Shown here: positions 26,491 through 35,648 of the stretch, one piece after another | Numbering within the stretch: the first letter of the stretch is position 1 | How the letters are laid out: each line of letters opens with the position of its first letter | Assembly: GCA_025359425.1 (NCBI GenBank) | Contig: JANYGC010000010.1 | Coordinates: forward strand, 1 to 60,043 | Length of the DNA stretch: 60,043 bases | Direction: 5' to 3' | From: Sphingomonadaceae bacterium | GTDB lineage: Bacteria > Pseudomonadota > Alphaproteobacteria > Sphingomonadales > Sphingomonadaceae | The notes under the pieces: generated by a model | Databases searched by the model: none | What the model was told of the DNA's origin: nothing | The model's input: only the letters and a program-made list of their open reading frames with translations | Translations under genes and position numbers: made by a program

Positions 26491-28500
26491 TTATGGCAGC
26501 CGCAAATCCGGCGGCGTCGCCTCGGCCCTCAACATCGCGATCGCTTCCGCCAGCGGCATGACCTTCTGGTGCTCGGCCCCCATCGAGCGCAGCGCGACGG
26601 TGCCCTCCTCGGCCTCGCGCTTGCCCAGCACCAGCATGTGCGGGACTTTCTTGAGTGAGTGTTCGCGCACCTTGTAGTTGATCTTTTCGTTGCGCAGATC
26701 GGCCTCGACGCGGATCCCGGCGGCCTCAAGCTGGCGCACCACATCGCGGGCATAGTCGTCCGCATCCGACACGATCGTCGCGACCACCGCCTGCACCGGG
26801 GCGAGCCAGACCGGCAGCTTGCCGGCGAAATGCTCGATCAGGATGCCGATGAAGCGTTCGTAGGAACCGAAGATCGCACGGTGCAGCATCACCGGACGAT
26901 GCTTGTCCCCATCTTCGGCGATGTAGCTCGCATCGAGGCGTTCGGGCAGCACCCGGTCGGACTGGAGCGTGCCGACCTGCCAGGTCCGCCCGATCGCGTC
27001 GGTCAGGTGCCATTCGAGCTTGGGAGCATAGAATGCGCCCTCGCCGGGGAGTTCTTCCCAGCCGTAATCATCGGTTGCCATGCCGGCGCGAACCACTGCT
27101 TCGCGCAGTTCGGCCTCGGCCTTGTCCCAGTCGGCGTCCGCGCCGAACCGCTGATCGGGTCGCAGCGCCAGCTTGACCGCATAGGTAAAACCGAAGTCAT
27201 TATAGATTCGGTCAGCGAGCGCGCAGAAGGCGCGGGCTTCCTCGACAATCTGGTCCTCGCGGCAGAAAATGTGCGCGTCGTCCTGAGTGAACTGGCGCAC
27301 CCGCATCAGCCCGTGCAGCGCGCCGTGCGGCTCGTTGCGGTGGCAGCAGCCGTTCTCGTAGAGCCGCAGCGGCAAGTCGCGGTAGCTCTTGATGCCCTGC
27401 CGGAAGATCAGCACGTGCGCCGGGCAATTCATCGGCTTCAAGGCCATCCACTCGGCCTCACCGCTGATCACCGGGCCATCGTCCTCGGTGTTCGGCACCT
27501 CGTCGGGGATGACGAACATGTTCTCGCGGTATTTGCCCCAGTGGCCCGATTGCTCCCACTGGCGCGCGTCCATCACCTGCGGGGTTTTGACCTCCTTGTA
27601 GCCAGCGGTGTCGATCGCGCGGCGCATATAGGCCTCCAGCGCGCGCCAGATCAGATAGCCCTTGGGGTGCCAGAACACCGAGCCGTGCGCTTCGCTCTGG
27701 AGGTGGAACAAGTCCATTTCCTGGCCGAGCTTGCGGTGATCGCGCTTGGCCGCTTCTTCGAGCCGATGGAGGTGGGTGTCGAGTTGCTTTTTGTTCAGCC
27801 AGCCTGTTCCGTAAATTCGGCTCAGCATCGCGTTCTTTTGATCACCGCGCCAATAAGCACCAGAGACACGCGTGAGCTTGAACGCCGCCGGATCGAGCTT
27901 GCCGGTTGAGGGCAGATGCGGGCCTCGGCACATGTCGTACCAGTCTTCGCCAGACCAATAGACAGTCAACTCTTCGTCTTCAGGAAGTTCGCCTGCCCAC
28001 TCTGCTTTGAAGGCCTCCCCTACTGAGCGCCACTTTGCAATCAACTCGTCACGCCCGACCACTTCCCGACGGATTGGTTTGTCGGCAGCGATGATCCGAC
28101 GCATTTCTGCTTCAATCTCGGGGAGGTCTTCTTCAGTGAAGGGGCGAGCATCGGGGTCAAAGTCGTAGTAGAACCCGTCGTCGGTCGAGGGTCCAAAGGT
28201 AATCTGCGTGCCGGGGAACAGCGCCTGCACCGCCTCGGCCAGCACGTGGGCAAAATCATGCCGGGCAAGTTCGAGCGCATCGGCTTCGTCGCGCGAGGTG
28301 ACCAGCGCGAGCTGCGCGTCGCCGGCGAACGGCCGCGACAGATCGACCAGTTCGCTCCCAGCGCCATAATCGACCCGCGCCGCCAGCGCTGCCTTGGCCA
28401 GGCCCGGACCGATTGCTGCGGCAACATCTGCCGGGGTCGAGCCCGCGGGCATCTCGCGAACCGATCCATCGGGCAGGCTGATCTTCACTGGTGCAGACAT
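26491..28500 (-). CDS. thrS: Threonine-tRNA ligase
   Basis: A 669-residue class II synthetase, full length. Domains in order: TGS (residues 1-65), the editing domain with the [12 protein letters not shown] and RGPHLPSTG motifs (His and Cys metal/editing residues), the catalytic core with [24 protein letters not shown] and [35 protein letters not shown] and [21 protein letters not shown], and a C-terminal anticodon domain. The ATG at 28500 is preceded by GAGAGAG. A Thr-rich leader ORF and strong hairpins lie upstream, so attenuation-type control is likely. Confidence 0.97.
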   Translation of the reverse strand: MSAPVKISLPDGSVREMPAGSTPADVAAAIGPGLAKAALAARVDYGAGSELVDLSRPFAGDAQLALVTSRDEADALELARHDFAHVLAEAVQALFPGTQITFGPSTDDGFYYDFDPDARPFTEEDLPEIEAEMRRIIAADKPIRREVVGRDELIAKWRSVGEAFKAEWAGELPEDEELTVYWSGEDWYDMCRGPHLPSTGKLDPAAFKLTRVSGAYWRGDQKNAMLSRIYGTGWLNKKQLDTHLHRLEEAAKRDHRKLGQEMDLFHLQSEAHGSVFWHPKGYLIWRALEAYMRRAIDTAGYKEVKTPQVMDARQWEQSGHWGKYRENMFVIPDEVPNTEDDGPVISGEAEWMALKPMNCPAHVLIFRQGIKSYRDLPLRLYENGCCHRNEPHGALHGLMRVRQFTQDDAHIFCREDQIVEEARAFCALADRIYNDFGFTYAVKLALRPDQRFGADADWDKAEAELREAVVRAGMATDDYGWEELPGEGAFYAPKLEWHLTDAIGRTWQVGTLQSDRVLPERLDASYIAEDGDKHRPVMLHRAIFGSYERFIGILIEHFAGKLPVWLAPVQAVVATIVSDADDYARDVVRQLEAAGIRVEADLRNEKINYKVREHSLKKVPHMLVLGKREAEEGTVALRSMGAEHQKVMPLAEAIAMLRAEATPPDLRLP

Positions 28501-28523
28501 GGGTACTCTCTCGTCGCTGATGC

Positions 28524-28553
28524 GGCGCGCTTTGGCACAAGCCAAGGCGCACC
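28524..28553 (-). promoter_or_regulatory. Strong hairpin just upstream of the thrS ribosome site
   Basis: On the transcribed strand a 13-bp stem, GGTGCGCCTTGGC with GCCAAAGCGCGCC, closes a 4-nt TTGT loop, with one C/A mismatch and one G-U pair. It ends 23 nt before the thrS ATG. Two competing stems lie upstream: GGTTCGGA/TCCGAACC and GGCGTCT/AGACGCC, which overlap each other. There is no U-run, so it may act on translation or by Rho rather than as a simple terminator. Confidence 0.5.
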
Positions 28554-28633
28554 GGAAGGGGCGGCGTCTGCGTTAGGTCAGGTTCGGAAGGAGACGCCAG
28601 CCATCCGAACCCGGACGGCGGCGCGGCTTCGGC

Positions 28634-28705
28634 TCAGGCGAAGACGGCCAGCCCCAGGGTTGCCCGGGTGGTGGTAGTCAAGGTCAAGGCGAAACGCTGC
28701 GTCAT
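28634..28705 (-). CDS. Threonine-rich leader peptide upstream of thrS
   Basis: A 23-codon ORF whose centre reads LTLTTTTRAT: six Thr in nine residues from position 8, seven in all. It precedes thrS by about 130 nt, which contains mutually exclusive hairpins. This is the layout of ribosome-mediated attenuation, where stalling at Thr codons under threonyl-tRNA shortage changes downstream folding. There is no Shine-Dalgarno; a promoter (TTGCCG, 17 nt, TATCTA) ends about 8 nt before the ATG, so the transcript may be leaderless. Too short for ordinary gene calling. Confidence 0.7.
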   Translation of the reverse strand: MTQRFALTLTTTTRATLGLAVFA

Positions 28706-28752
28706 CGGGAGGGTAGATAGCAGGCAAAGATTAAAGCGGCAATATCGCTCGA

Positions 28753-28860
28753 TCCTCCCCTTCAGGGGAGCTGCCGAGCGCAGCGAGGCGGAGGAGCATC
28801 CCAGCGAAATAGGCCCCCCCGACCCGCCTGCGGCGGGCCACCTCCCCCACCGGGGGAGGA
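28753..28860. repeat. Palindrome-rich intergenic repeat
   Basis: Contains CTCCCC-TTCA-GGGGAG, CCCGCC-TGC-GGCGGG and CCTCCCC-CACC-GGGGGAGG hairpins in a row. This type of G/C palindrome mosaic is common between genes in sphingomonads. It lies between the phoD stop and the thrS leader promoter and could terminate phoD transcription. Confidence 0.55.
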
Positions 28861-28862
28861 CC

Positions 28863-30506
28863 TCAAGCTGAAAACTTCCTTTGCCCGGCCAGCACCGTCA
28901 TCCGCTTGGTCCCGGCGAGCGCAGTGCCGCGCTGGCGCACCGACGCGAGGAACCTGTATTCGCTGGTGGCCGAACTGGGGGTGAGCTCCACCGCCATATA
29001 GCCGCGTTGCGACATATCGCACCACTTCAGCTGGGGGTTACGCGCCACCGTGGCCCGCGCCAACTCATCGGGCTTCATCCAGCGGATCGAGTCTTCCGCG
29101 CCGGGCGAGGTGACCGAGGTCCCGGCCATCTCCACCCCGACCCGCGCGCCCTTGCGGTCGAGGTCGAAGGCCCAGGCATTGTGGCTGTCGCCCGACAAGA
29201 CCACCAGGTTTGCGTCGGCCTTAAGCGAGGCCTTGAACAACCGGTCGCGCGCCGCAGGATAGCCGTCCCATGCATCCATATTGAGCGGCACCCCGGCGCG
29301 CCCGGCCTGGACGTCCGCCACCAGCCGCTCTTTAAGCCAGCTCGAGGTATCGGCCGGCATCCCGGCAATAACGTCTTGACCCATCGCCACGCTGCCCATC
29401 ACGATCTGCTGGGCCACCACCTGCCACGGCTTGCGCGCGCGGGCCGAGGCCTTGAGCGCGCCCGCGAGCCAGCCTTCTTGCTGCGCCCCCAGCAAGGTGT
29501 GGGCGGGATCGCGCCAGACGCCGTCGCGGAACTTCGCGAACGCCGCTTCGGCCTGGTCCGCCGGAACCCCCTTGACCACGCCGAGCAGATCGAGCTGTTT
29601 GGTCCGCGCGGTCAGACGGCTTTCGAGCTTGAACAGCGTGGCCAGATTGCCGATTTCATAGCTTCCCCAGTCGTGGTCCGAGACCGGCAGCCATTCGCGG
29701 TAGGCGCGCCTTGAGGCGGCCTTGCGCGCCAGCCAGGCGCCTTCGCTGGCATCATGGTTTTCGGCCCCATCGCGGTAGCTGTCATTCGCGCTTTCGTGGT
29801 CGTCCCACATCAAGACCATCGGCAGCAGCTGGTGCAGCCGCTGCAGGTCGGGGTCGGCGCGGTAACTGGCGTGGCGCTCGCGGTATCCGGCCAGCGTCAC
29901 CGCCTCGTCGATCGGCAGCACGCGTTCGGCGAGAGCAGCCTTGGTGCTGGGGTATTCGCCGCGCTTGTACTCATAGAAATAGTCGCCGAGGTGCACCGCG
30001 AGGTCGAAGTCGTTGTTCTGGGCCGCGTGCGCATAGGCGTTGAACCAGCCAAACCCGAGGTTCGAGCAAGAGAATACCGCCATGCGGAACTTGGCGACCT
30101 TGCCCAGTGGCAAGGTCCGCGTGCGGCCGGTGACCGACTTCGAACCATCGAGCGCGATGAAGCGGTAGTGGTACCACCGCCCCGGGGCGAGGCCGGTGAC
30201 ATAGGCCTTGGCGCAACTATCGGAATTGGGTGAGGCAAGCGCCTGACCGTGCGCGACGACCTGCGCGAACGCATCGTCGCTCGCCACTTCCCATTTAAGC
30301 ATCGCCTCGCCGCCGCTGTGATAACGCGTCCACAGCAGCACGCGGGTAGCCCCCGGCTCGCCGCTCGCGACGCCGTGGGTGAAGCCCTTGGGAGCCTGCG
30401 CCAGCAGCGGCACCGACAGCCCGGCCACCCCCAGCGCCGCCAGCTTGAGCGCAGTGCGGCGGCTGGTCTGCGTGATCGGGGCCGGCTCGGGCGGGTACAT
30501 GGTCAT
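28863..30506 (-). CDS. phoD: Alkaline phosphatase D, Tat-exported
   Basis: A 547-residue PhoD-type phosphodiesterase/phosphatase. The N-terminus carries a twin-arginine signal (TSRRTALKLAALGVAGLSVP). It continues with FTHGVASGEPGATRVLLWTRY, FRMAVFSCSNLGFGWFNAYAH, DLAVHLGDYFYEYKRGEYP, MVLMWDDHESANDSYRDGAENH (metal Asp and His) and NLVVLSGDSHNAWAFDL. It is periplasmic and hydrolyses phosphate esters. I take the ATG at 30506, with GGGAGA 6 nt upstream. Divergent from the small XRE operon. No Pho box was identified. Confidence 0.93.
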   Translation of the reverse strand: MTMYPPEPAPITQTSRRTALKLAALGVAGLSVPLLAQAPKGFTHGVASGEPGATRVLLWTRYHSGGEAMLKWEVASDDAFAQVVAHGQALASPNSDSCAKAYVTGLAPGRWYHYRFIALDGSKSVTGRTRTLPLGKVAKFRMAVFSCSNLGFGWFNAYAHAAQNNDFDLAVHLGDYFYEYKRGEYPSTKAALAERVLPIDEAVTLAGYRERHASYRADPDLQRLHQLLPMVLMWDDHESANDSYRDGAENHDASEGAWLARKAASRRAYREWLPVSDHDWGSYEIGNLATLFKLESRLTARTKQLDLLGVVKGVPADQAEAAFAKFRDGVWRDPAHTLLGAQQEGWLAGALKASARARKPWQVVAQQIVMGSVAMGQDVIAGMPADTSSWLKERLVADVQAGRAGVPLNMDAWDGYPAARDRLFKASLKADANLVVLSGDSHNAWAFDLDRKGARVGVEMAGTSVTSPGAEDSIRWMKPDELARATVARNPQLKWCDMSQRGYMAVELTPSSATSEYRFLASVRQRGTALAGTKRMTVLAGQRKFSA

Positions 30507-30580
30507 CGCTATCTCCCTGATTTTTAGGGCAGCGTAACTAAGTTTCGTGACAAGGCAATGTCGGCTTGTTTGGACGGAGA

Positions 30581-30645
30581 CAAGGTCGCTTGACATCGAG
30601 CCTGGACTATGACAAGCTTCCTTGACTTAATAACAAGGACGCTTG
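30581..30645. promoter_or_regulatory. Three CAAG-N4-CTTG palindromes, probable autoregulatory operators
   Basis: CAAGGTCGCTTG at 30581-30592, CAAGCTTCCTTG at 30613-30624 and CAAGGACGCTTG at 30634-30645. Their centres are 32 and 21 bp apart, close to three and two helical turns, so all lie on one face. They sit directly upstream of the small operon ending in an XRE regulator. A fourth, looser CAAGG to GCTTG pair is at 30551-30567. Confidence 0.65.
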
Positions 30646-30648
30646 ACC

Positions 30649-30825
30649 ATGACCAATCTTCGCACCAGCCTGATCTGGGCCACCGCGTTTGTGTTGCTGG
30701 CACTCGCCAATCGGTTCGGGCTGATCGCCGACAACGACGCGGCCACCATGTTTGCAATCCTGCCCGCGCTGTGGGTGACGAGCGGCGGGCTGGGCCGGTG
30801 CCGGATACCCAAGGTGACGGCATGA
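30649..30825 (+). CDS. Small membrane protein (58 residues)
   Basis: Two hydrophobic stretches (SLIWATAFVLLALANRFGLI and AATMFAILPALWVTSGGLG) suggest a two-span inner-membrane protein. The ATG at 30649 follows AAGGA by about 9 nt. First gene of a three-gene operon with 4-bp overlaps, behind three palindromic operators. No function is recognised; cassettes of small membrane proteins and a 60-70 residue XRE regulator are common in bacteria. Confidence 0.7.
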   Translation: MTNLRTSLIWATAFVLLALANRFGLIADNDAATMFAILPALWVTSGGLGRCRIPKVTA

Positions 30826-31235
30826 GCGCGCGCAAGAGCGTCTATCACCGCTATTTGGGGCGCATGGCAGTGGCGACGATGCTTTATGTCGCAGCGATTT
30901 TTGTGGCAGCAAAAACATTGCATCACGCCGCCGCGATCAGCCCCATGGCCATCGGGCTGGCTCTGCTTCCCGGGCTGGCCGTGTTGCTAATGCTCTATGC
31001 AATCGCCCGCCTCCTGATCGAGCTCGAAGACGAATATCTGCGGCTGCTAGAAGTGCGCAAATCATTGATCGCGACCGGTGTCACCCTGGCGGTAACGAGC
31101 GTCTGGGGGCTGCTTGAAGCATTCACGGCGGTGCCCAGACTTGAGGTGTTCTGGGTCTTTCCGATTTGGTGCGCGGGGCTTGCCCTTGGCGCGGTGGTCA
31201 ACAAGATCACCATGGGATCGGCGGGTTTGATGTGA
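30822..31235 (+). CDS. Membrane protein of 137 residues
   Basis: Four probable membrane spans: MAVATMLYVAAIFVAAKTL, MAIGLALLPGLAVLLMLYAIARLL, SLIATGVTLAVTSVWGLLEAF, and VFWVFPIWCAGLALGAVVN. A conserved-looking loop ELEDEYLRLLEVRKSLIATG lies in the middle. The ATG at 30822 overlaps the upstream stop (ATGA), and its own stop overlaps the XRE start (GTGA). Co-expressed with the regulator, it may be a membrane partner of it. Confidence 0.8.
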   Translation: MSARKSVYHRYLGRMAVATMLYVAAIFVAAKTLHHAAAISPMAIGLALLPGLAVLLMLYAIARLLIELEDEYLRLLEVRKSLIATGVTLAVTSVWGLLEAFTAVPRLEVFWVFPIWCAGLALGAVVNKITMGSAGLM

Positions 31236-31423
31236 ACAACCGCCTCAAGGTCCTGCGCGCCGAGCGGAACTGGAGCCAGCAGGACCTTGCAGAACGGCTG
31301 GGCGTCTCCCGCCAGAGCGTCAACGCGATCGAGACCGGCAAGTACGATCCTTCACTCCCGCTCGCGTTCCGCATCGCCAACCTGTTCGCCCTGCCGATCG
31401 AAGCCATTTTCACGCGCGATTGA
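31232..31423 (+). CDS. XRE-family transcriptional regulator (small)
   Basis: A 63-residue protein that is essentially one helix-turn-helix: LKVLRAERNWSQQDLAERLG then VSRQSVNAIETGKYDPSLPLAF. GTG start at 31232 overlapping the upstream stop. This YozG-like type of tiny regulator usually sits with a membrane protein gene and represses its own operon. The palindromes at 30581-30645 are its likely targets. Confidence 0.92.
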   Translation: MNNRLKVLRAERNWSQQDLAERLGVSRQSVNAIETGKYDPSLPLAFRIANLFALPIEAIFTRD

Positions 31424-31477
31424 CCGCTTGCCCCCGCGTCCTCGCTCGCGCAGATTGCCGCGCGAAGGAGAGCTTCG

Positions 31478-32908
31478 ATGATCGCAGAATACCTCGAACA
31501 GGATGCCACTGGCCTCGCCGCGATGGTCGCCAAGGGCGATGTCAGTGCCGCCGAACTGACCGAATGCGCGATCGAGCGGATCGAGGCGCTCAACCCGCGG
31601 CTGAACGCGGTGATTCACAAATTTTACGAGCGCGCGCGCACGGCTGCGCCGCAGCCGCAATCTGGCCCGTTCGCAGGGGTGCCGTTCCTGCTCAAGGATA
31701 TCCTCGGCGATCTGGCGGGTGAGCCGACCCGGCAGGGATCGCGAATCATGCCGCCGGTGCCCGCTGCGCAGAACGCCGAACTGGTCGATCGCTTTCTGGC
31801 CGCCGGGCTGATCCCGCTGGGCAAGACCAACGTGCCCGAATTCGGGCTGGTCGCCACCACCGAATCGGCGCTTTATGGCCCGGCCCGCAACCCGTGGAAT
31901 ATGGCGCATTCGGCCGGCGGATCATCGGGCGGATCAGCTGCGGCGGTGGCAGCCGGGATGGTCCCGATTGCCCATGCCAACGATGGCGGCGGATCGATCC
32001 GGATCCCGGCTTCGGCCTGCGGGTTGGTCGGGCTCAAGCCGACGCGGGCGCGCAATCCATTGGGGCCACTGGTGGGCGACATCATGGGCGGCCTGGTGCA
32101 GGAACACGTGCTCTGCCACTCGGTCCGCGATGCCGCGCGGATGCTCGATTGCACGCACGGCCCGGGGCTGGGCGATCCTTATGCCGCGCCCCCTACTCCA
32201 ACCAGCTTTGCCGCCGCGCTTGAGGGCAAGGGGCCTCGACTGAAGGTGGCCTTTACCCGCACCAAGCTGAACGGCCAGCCGCTCCACCCCGAATGCGTTG
32301 CGGCGGCCGAAGCGGCGGCCAAGCTGTGCGAAAGTCTGGGCCACATAGTGGAAGAGGCCGCGCCGCCGGTCGACCAGGATACGCTGACCATGCCGTTCAT
32401 GGCGCTGTGGACGGGCGGGTTGGCGATGCAGGTTGACTATATCTGCCAGTTGACCGGGCAAGTGCCTTCGCTCGATAACCTGGAAGGGCTTACGTTCGGA
32501 CTGTACCACGCGGGCAAGGCGGTAACCGGGGCGCAGATGCTGGGTTCGATCGCCGCCTTGCACACGGTCAGCCGCGCCGTTGCGGCCTGGCATCAGACCT
32601 ATGATGTCTGGATCACCCCCACGCTGGGCCTGCCGCCGGTGGCCAATGGCACCTTCGACTTCACCAATACCGATCCGCTTGAAGCCTTCGCGCCGATGAT
32701 CGACTATGTGCCGTTTACCGCGCTGCAAAACGGCACCGGCCAGCCAGCCATTTCGCTGCCGCTGCACTGGAGCGCTGACGGCCTGCCGGTGGGCGTGCAA
32801 TTTGTCGCGGGCGTGGGCGAGGAGGCGCTGCTGCTGGCCTTGGCCGGCGAGCTGGAAGCGGTCAGCCCGTGGGAACCGCGCTGCCGGGCGATGCGCTCGG
32901 GCCTGTGA
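31478..32908 (+). CDS. Amidase signature family hydrolase
   Basis: A 476-residue enzyme with the Ser-cisSer-Lys triad: Lys73 in GVPFLLKDI, the SSGGS loop (about residues 149-153) and Ser173 in [14 protein letters not shown] at 31478 after AAGGAGAG. It hydrolyses an amide in the cytosol; the substrate is unknown. The stop overlaps the GTG of the alpha/beta hydrolase (GTGA). Confidence 0.92.
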   Translation: MIAEYLEQDATGLAAMVAKGDVSAAELTECAIERIEALNPRLNAVIHKFYERARTAAPQPQSGPFAGVPFLLKDILGDLAGEPTRQGSRIMPPVPAAQNAELVDRFLAAGLIPLGKTNVPEFGLVATTESALYGPARNPWNMAHSAGGSSGGSAAAVAAGMVPIAHANDGGGSIRIPASACGLVGLKPTRARNPLGPLVGDIMGGLVQEHVLCHSVRDAARMLDCTHGPGLGDPYAAPPTPTSFAAALEGKGPRLKVAFTRTKLNGQPLHPECVAAAEAAAKLCESLGHIVEEAAPPVDQDTLTMPFMALWTGGLAMQVDYICQLTGQVPSLDNLEGLTFGLYHAGKAVTGAQMLGSIAALHTVSRAVAAWHQTYDVWITPTLGLPPVANGTFDFTNTDPLEAFAPMIDYVPFTALQNGTGQPAISLPLHWSADGLPVGVQFVAGVGEEALLLALAGELEAVSPWEPRCRAMRSGL

Positions 32909-33636
32909 GCGAAACACAATTCCACACACTGCAAGGCGGGGCTCGGCTGGCCTATCGCCATAGTCACGGCACAGAGCCGGCGCTGGTATTCCTGCCCGGC
33001 TACATGTCCGACATGGCCGGATCAAAGGCCTGCGCGGTGTTCGACTGGGCCAAGGAGCAAGGCCGCGCCTGCCTGTTGCTCGACTATTCGGGCTGCGGGG
33101 AGAGCGACGGAAACTTTGCCGAGGGTACGCTCAGCCGCTGGCGCGATGAGGTGCTCGGCTTGATTTCGGCGAAATGCCAAGGCCCGGTGGTGCTAGCCGG
33201 CTCGTCGATGGGCGGGTGGCTGATGCTGCTGGTCGCGCTAGCCATGCCCGAGCGCGTCGCGGCGATGGTCGGGATTGCCGCTGCGCCCGATTTCACCGAC
33301 TGGGGCTTCAATGCCGGGCAGAAGGCGCAGCTGGCGGCGGGTGAGGTTGTATTTGGGGCCAATCCCTATGGCCCCGAGCCGACCCCGACTTACCCCGGGT
33401 TCTGGCGCGACGGGCAGGACCAGCTACTGCTCGGCGGCGACATCGCCCTGACTTGTCCGGTGCGGTTGCTCCATGGCCAGCAGGACCCGGATGTGCCGTG
33501 GCAGACCTCGCTCCACCTTGCGCAAGCGCTGCGTTCAGCCGATGTGCAGGTCATTCTCGTCAAGGACGGTGACCACCGCCTGTCGCGGACAAGCGATATC
33601 GCCTTGCTGGTGCAGACCCTCGCCGCGCTGCCCTGA
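32905..33636 (+). CDS. Alpha/beta hydrolase
   Basis: About 243 residues from the GTG at 32905. The oxyanion region is ALVFLPGYMSDMAGSKA, the nucleophile elbow is LAGSSMGGWLML (G-S-S-M-G), and the acid and His are in LLHGQQDPDVPW and VKDGDHRLSR. It resembles small prolyl-oligopeptidase-like or carboxylesterase proteins such as human ABHD10. Coupled to the amidase by a 4-bp overlap, which suggests a joint hydrolytic step. Confidence 0.9.
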   Translation: MSETQFHTLQGGARLAYRHSHGTEPALVFLPGYMSDMAGSKACAVFDWAKEQGRACLLLDYSGCGESDGNFAEGTLSRWRDEVLGLISAKCQGPVVLAGSSMGGWLMLLVALAMPERVAAMVGIAAAPDFTDWGFNAGQKAQLAAGEVVFGANPYGPEPTPTYPGFWRDGQDQLLLGGDIALTCPVRLLHGQQDPDVPWQTSLHLAQALRSADVQVILVKDGDHRLSRTSDIALLVQTLAALP

Positions 33637-33652
33637 ATTTTCGGAGTATCCC

Positions 33653-34510
33653 ATGCCCCTTGCCACCTTGCTGCTGCCGCTGCTGGCCCAGATCGGACCC
33701 GGCGGAGCGCTGCCGCAAGCGCCGCTACCCGTTCGCGGCCGCAAGGCACCCAGTCAAGTGAGCCAGCCCGCTCCCCCTCCTGCTGCGCCGCAATCGACCC
33801 AGCTGCAGAACTGCCTCCAGCTGGCGATGGAAGATCCTTCCGCTGCGATCGACGAGGCCGAGGGCTGGCTCGCCGCCGCCAAGACGCCGAGCGAGCGCGC
33901 GGGGGCCAAACAGTGCAAGGCGATGGCGCTGACCCGAACGGACAGCTGGGACGAAGCGGCCGCGCTGTTCCTGTCCGCACGCGACGACACTGCGGCCACC
34001 GAACCGGGCGAACGCGCGCGGCTGGGCGCGCTGGCGGGCAATGCCTTGCTGGTGACCGGCAACACGGTCGCCGGGCTCGATGCGCTCGACCATGCCCACG
34101 GCGAGGCGCACACCGCAAACGATCGCAAGCTCAACGGGGTGATCCAGATCGACCGCGCCCGTGCGCTGGTGGCGCTCGGGCGCATTGCCGAAGCATCATC
34201 GGCGCTCGAGGAAGCGCGCTATGAAATGCCCGACAATCATCAGGCCTGGCTGCTCTCGGCCACGCTGTCGCGGCGCGAGGGCAAGCTGGTCGAAGCCCAG
34301 CGCCAGATCGAACGCGCCGCCGCGCTGATGCCGGTCGATCCCGAGATCGGGCTCGAGGCCGGGGTGATCGCGGTCCAGTCGGGCCGCGATGCGTCGGCTC
34401 GGAAGAGCTGGCAGTCGGTGCTTGTCGCCGCGCCCGGATCGCAATTTGCCAAGACCGCGCAAGGTTACCTTGACCAGCTGGGCCCGCCGCGCGCATCACC
34501 GCCCAAGTGA
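33653..34510 (+). CDS. TPR-type exported protein
   Basis: A 285-residue protein with a hydrophobic start (MPLATLLLPLLAQIGPGGALP) likely to be a signal or anchor, then a Pro/Gln-rich linker and helical repeats at about residues 60-280 (for example EEARYEMPDNHQAWLLSATLSRREGKLVEAQRQIERAAALMPVDPEI in pieces). Helical pairs with A-L-x-x-x-G and L-x-P-x-D are TPR-like. Start ATG 33653 after CGGAG. Probably periplasmic scaffolding; partner unknown. Confidence 0.75.
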   Translation: MPLATLLLPLLAQIGPGGALPQAPLPVRGRKAPSQVSQPAPPPAAPQSTQLQNCLQLAMEDPSAAIDEAEGWLAAAKTPSERAGAKQCKAMALTRTDSWDEAAALFLSARDDTAATEPGERARLGALAGNALLVTGNTVAGLDALDHAHGEAHTANDRKLNGVIQIDRARALVALGRIAEASSALEEARYEMPDNHQAWLLSATLSRREGKLVEAQRQIERAAALMPVDPEIGLEAGVIAVQSGRDASARKSWQSVLVAAPGSQFAKTAQGYLDQLGPPRASPPK

Positions 34511-35502
34511 CTGCGCCCAGCCAACCTCGACTGTCCGTTCTTGACCTCGTCCCGGTGCGCGCGGGCGGGAACCCTGCCGCTGCGCTGGCCGATGCGGCCG
34601 CGCTGGCGCAGACCGCCGAAGCGGCTGGTTACCACCGCTTCTGGGTCGCCGAGCATCACGGCATGGCAGGGGTTGCAGGCGGGGCAACTTCGGTGGTGCT
34701 GGCGCATATCGGCGCAGCCACCAGCACCATCCGGATCGGCGCGGGCGGGATCATGCTGCCCAACCACAACCCGTTCGTGATCGCCGAGCAGTTCGGTACG
34801 CTCGATGCGCTCTACCCGGGCCGGATCGACCTTGGCCTCGGCCGCGCGCCGGGGGCCGACATGCGGATCGCGCAGGCGCTGCGCAAGGATCTGGGGCGAG
34901 CGTCGGAATACTTCCCGCAGGACGTGGTCGAACTGCGCGCGCTGTTCACCGGCGAGCCGCAACTGGCATTGCGCGCGACGCCGGGCCTTGGTGCGGCGGT
35001 CGAAATGTGGATTCTGGGTTCCAGCCTGTTCGGCGCGCAGCTCGCCGCCGCGCTGGGGTTGCCTTACGCCTTCGCCTCGCATTTCGCGCCCGATGCCCTC
35101 GATCAGGCGCTCGAACTGTATCGCCGCCAGTTCCGCCCCTCCGCTGCGCTTGAACGCCCGCACGTGATGGCGGCGATGAACGTCATCGCAGCGGGCAGCG
35201 ACGAGGAGGCGGTGCTGCTCGCCTCGTCGATCGACCAGAGCTTTGTTGCGCTGCGCAGCGGCACTCCGGGGCAATTGCAGCCGCCGGTTCCCGGTTACCG
35301 CCAGAGCCTGCCGCCGAGCCAGCTCGCGATGCTCGAGCACATGCGGCAGGTCAGCGCGGTGGGCAGCCCGGCAACGGTGGCTTCGTCGATTGCGCAATTT
35401 GTGGAACGCACCCGCGCCGACGAGATCATCGTTTCGGGCGCGACCTTCGATCCCGCGGCGCGGCAACGCTCGCTCGAATTGACGATGGAAGCGCTGAATT
35501 AG
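34507..35502 (+). CDS. LLM-class flavin-dependent oxidoreductase (MsnO8-type)
   Basis: A 331-residue luciferase-fold protein starting at a GTG that overlaps the TPR gene stop. Seen: RLSVLDLVPVRAGGNPAAAL, HRFWVAEHHGMAGVAGGATSVVLAHI, IRIGAGGIMLPNHNPFVIAEQFGTLDALYPGRIDLGLGRAPG in pieces, and PYAFASHFAPDAL. The AEHH motif and length match the MsnO8 subgroup, not the SsuD group at 12530. The substrate is unknown. Last gene of the amidase operon. Confidence 0.88.
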   Translation: MTAPSQPRLSVLDLVPVRAGGNPAAALADAAALAQTAEAAGYHRFWVAEHHGMAGVAGGATSVVLAHIGAATSTIRIGAGGIMLPNHNPFVIAEQFGTLDALYPGRIDLGLGRAPGADMRIAQALRKDLGRASEYFPQDVVELRALFTGEPQLALRATPGLGAAVEMWILGSSLFGAQLAAALGLPYAFASHFAPDALDQALELYRRQFRPSAALERPHVMAAMNVIAAGSDEEAVLLASSIDQSFVALRSGTPGQLQPPVPGYRQSLPPSQLAMLEHMRQVSAVGSPATVASSIAQFVERTRADEIIVSGATFDPAARQRSLELTMEALN

Positions 35503-35648
35503 GCCCAAATCCTTAGGGCCAGGTGGTTGCACTGCTCAATCCATGCTCCTACAGTGCGCATAAATGCTACGTTAGTTAGCAATAATATAACACGCAGGAA
35601 ACGGCATCGCAGCCATCGGAAGGCGCTGCGCCGCAGGAGCAACTGGCC

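Noticed and set aside
28753..28860. A CRISPR or riboswitch-like array
   Set aside because: The palindromes differ in sequence and spacing and have no spacer structure.
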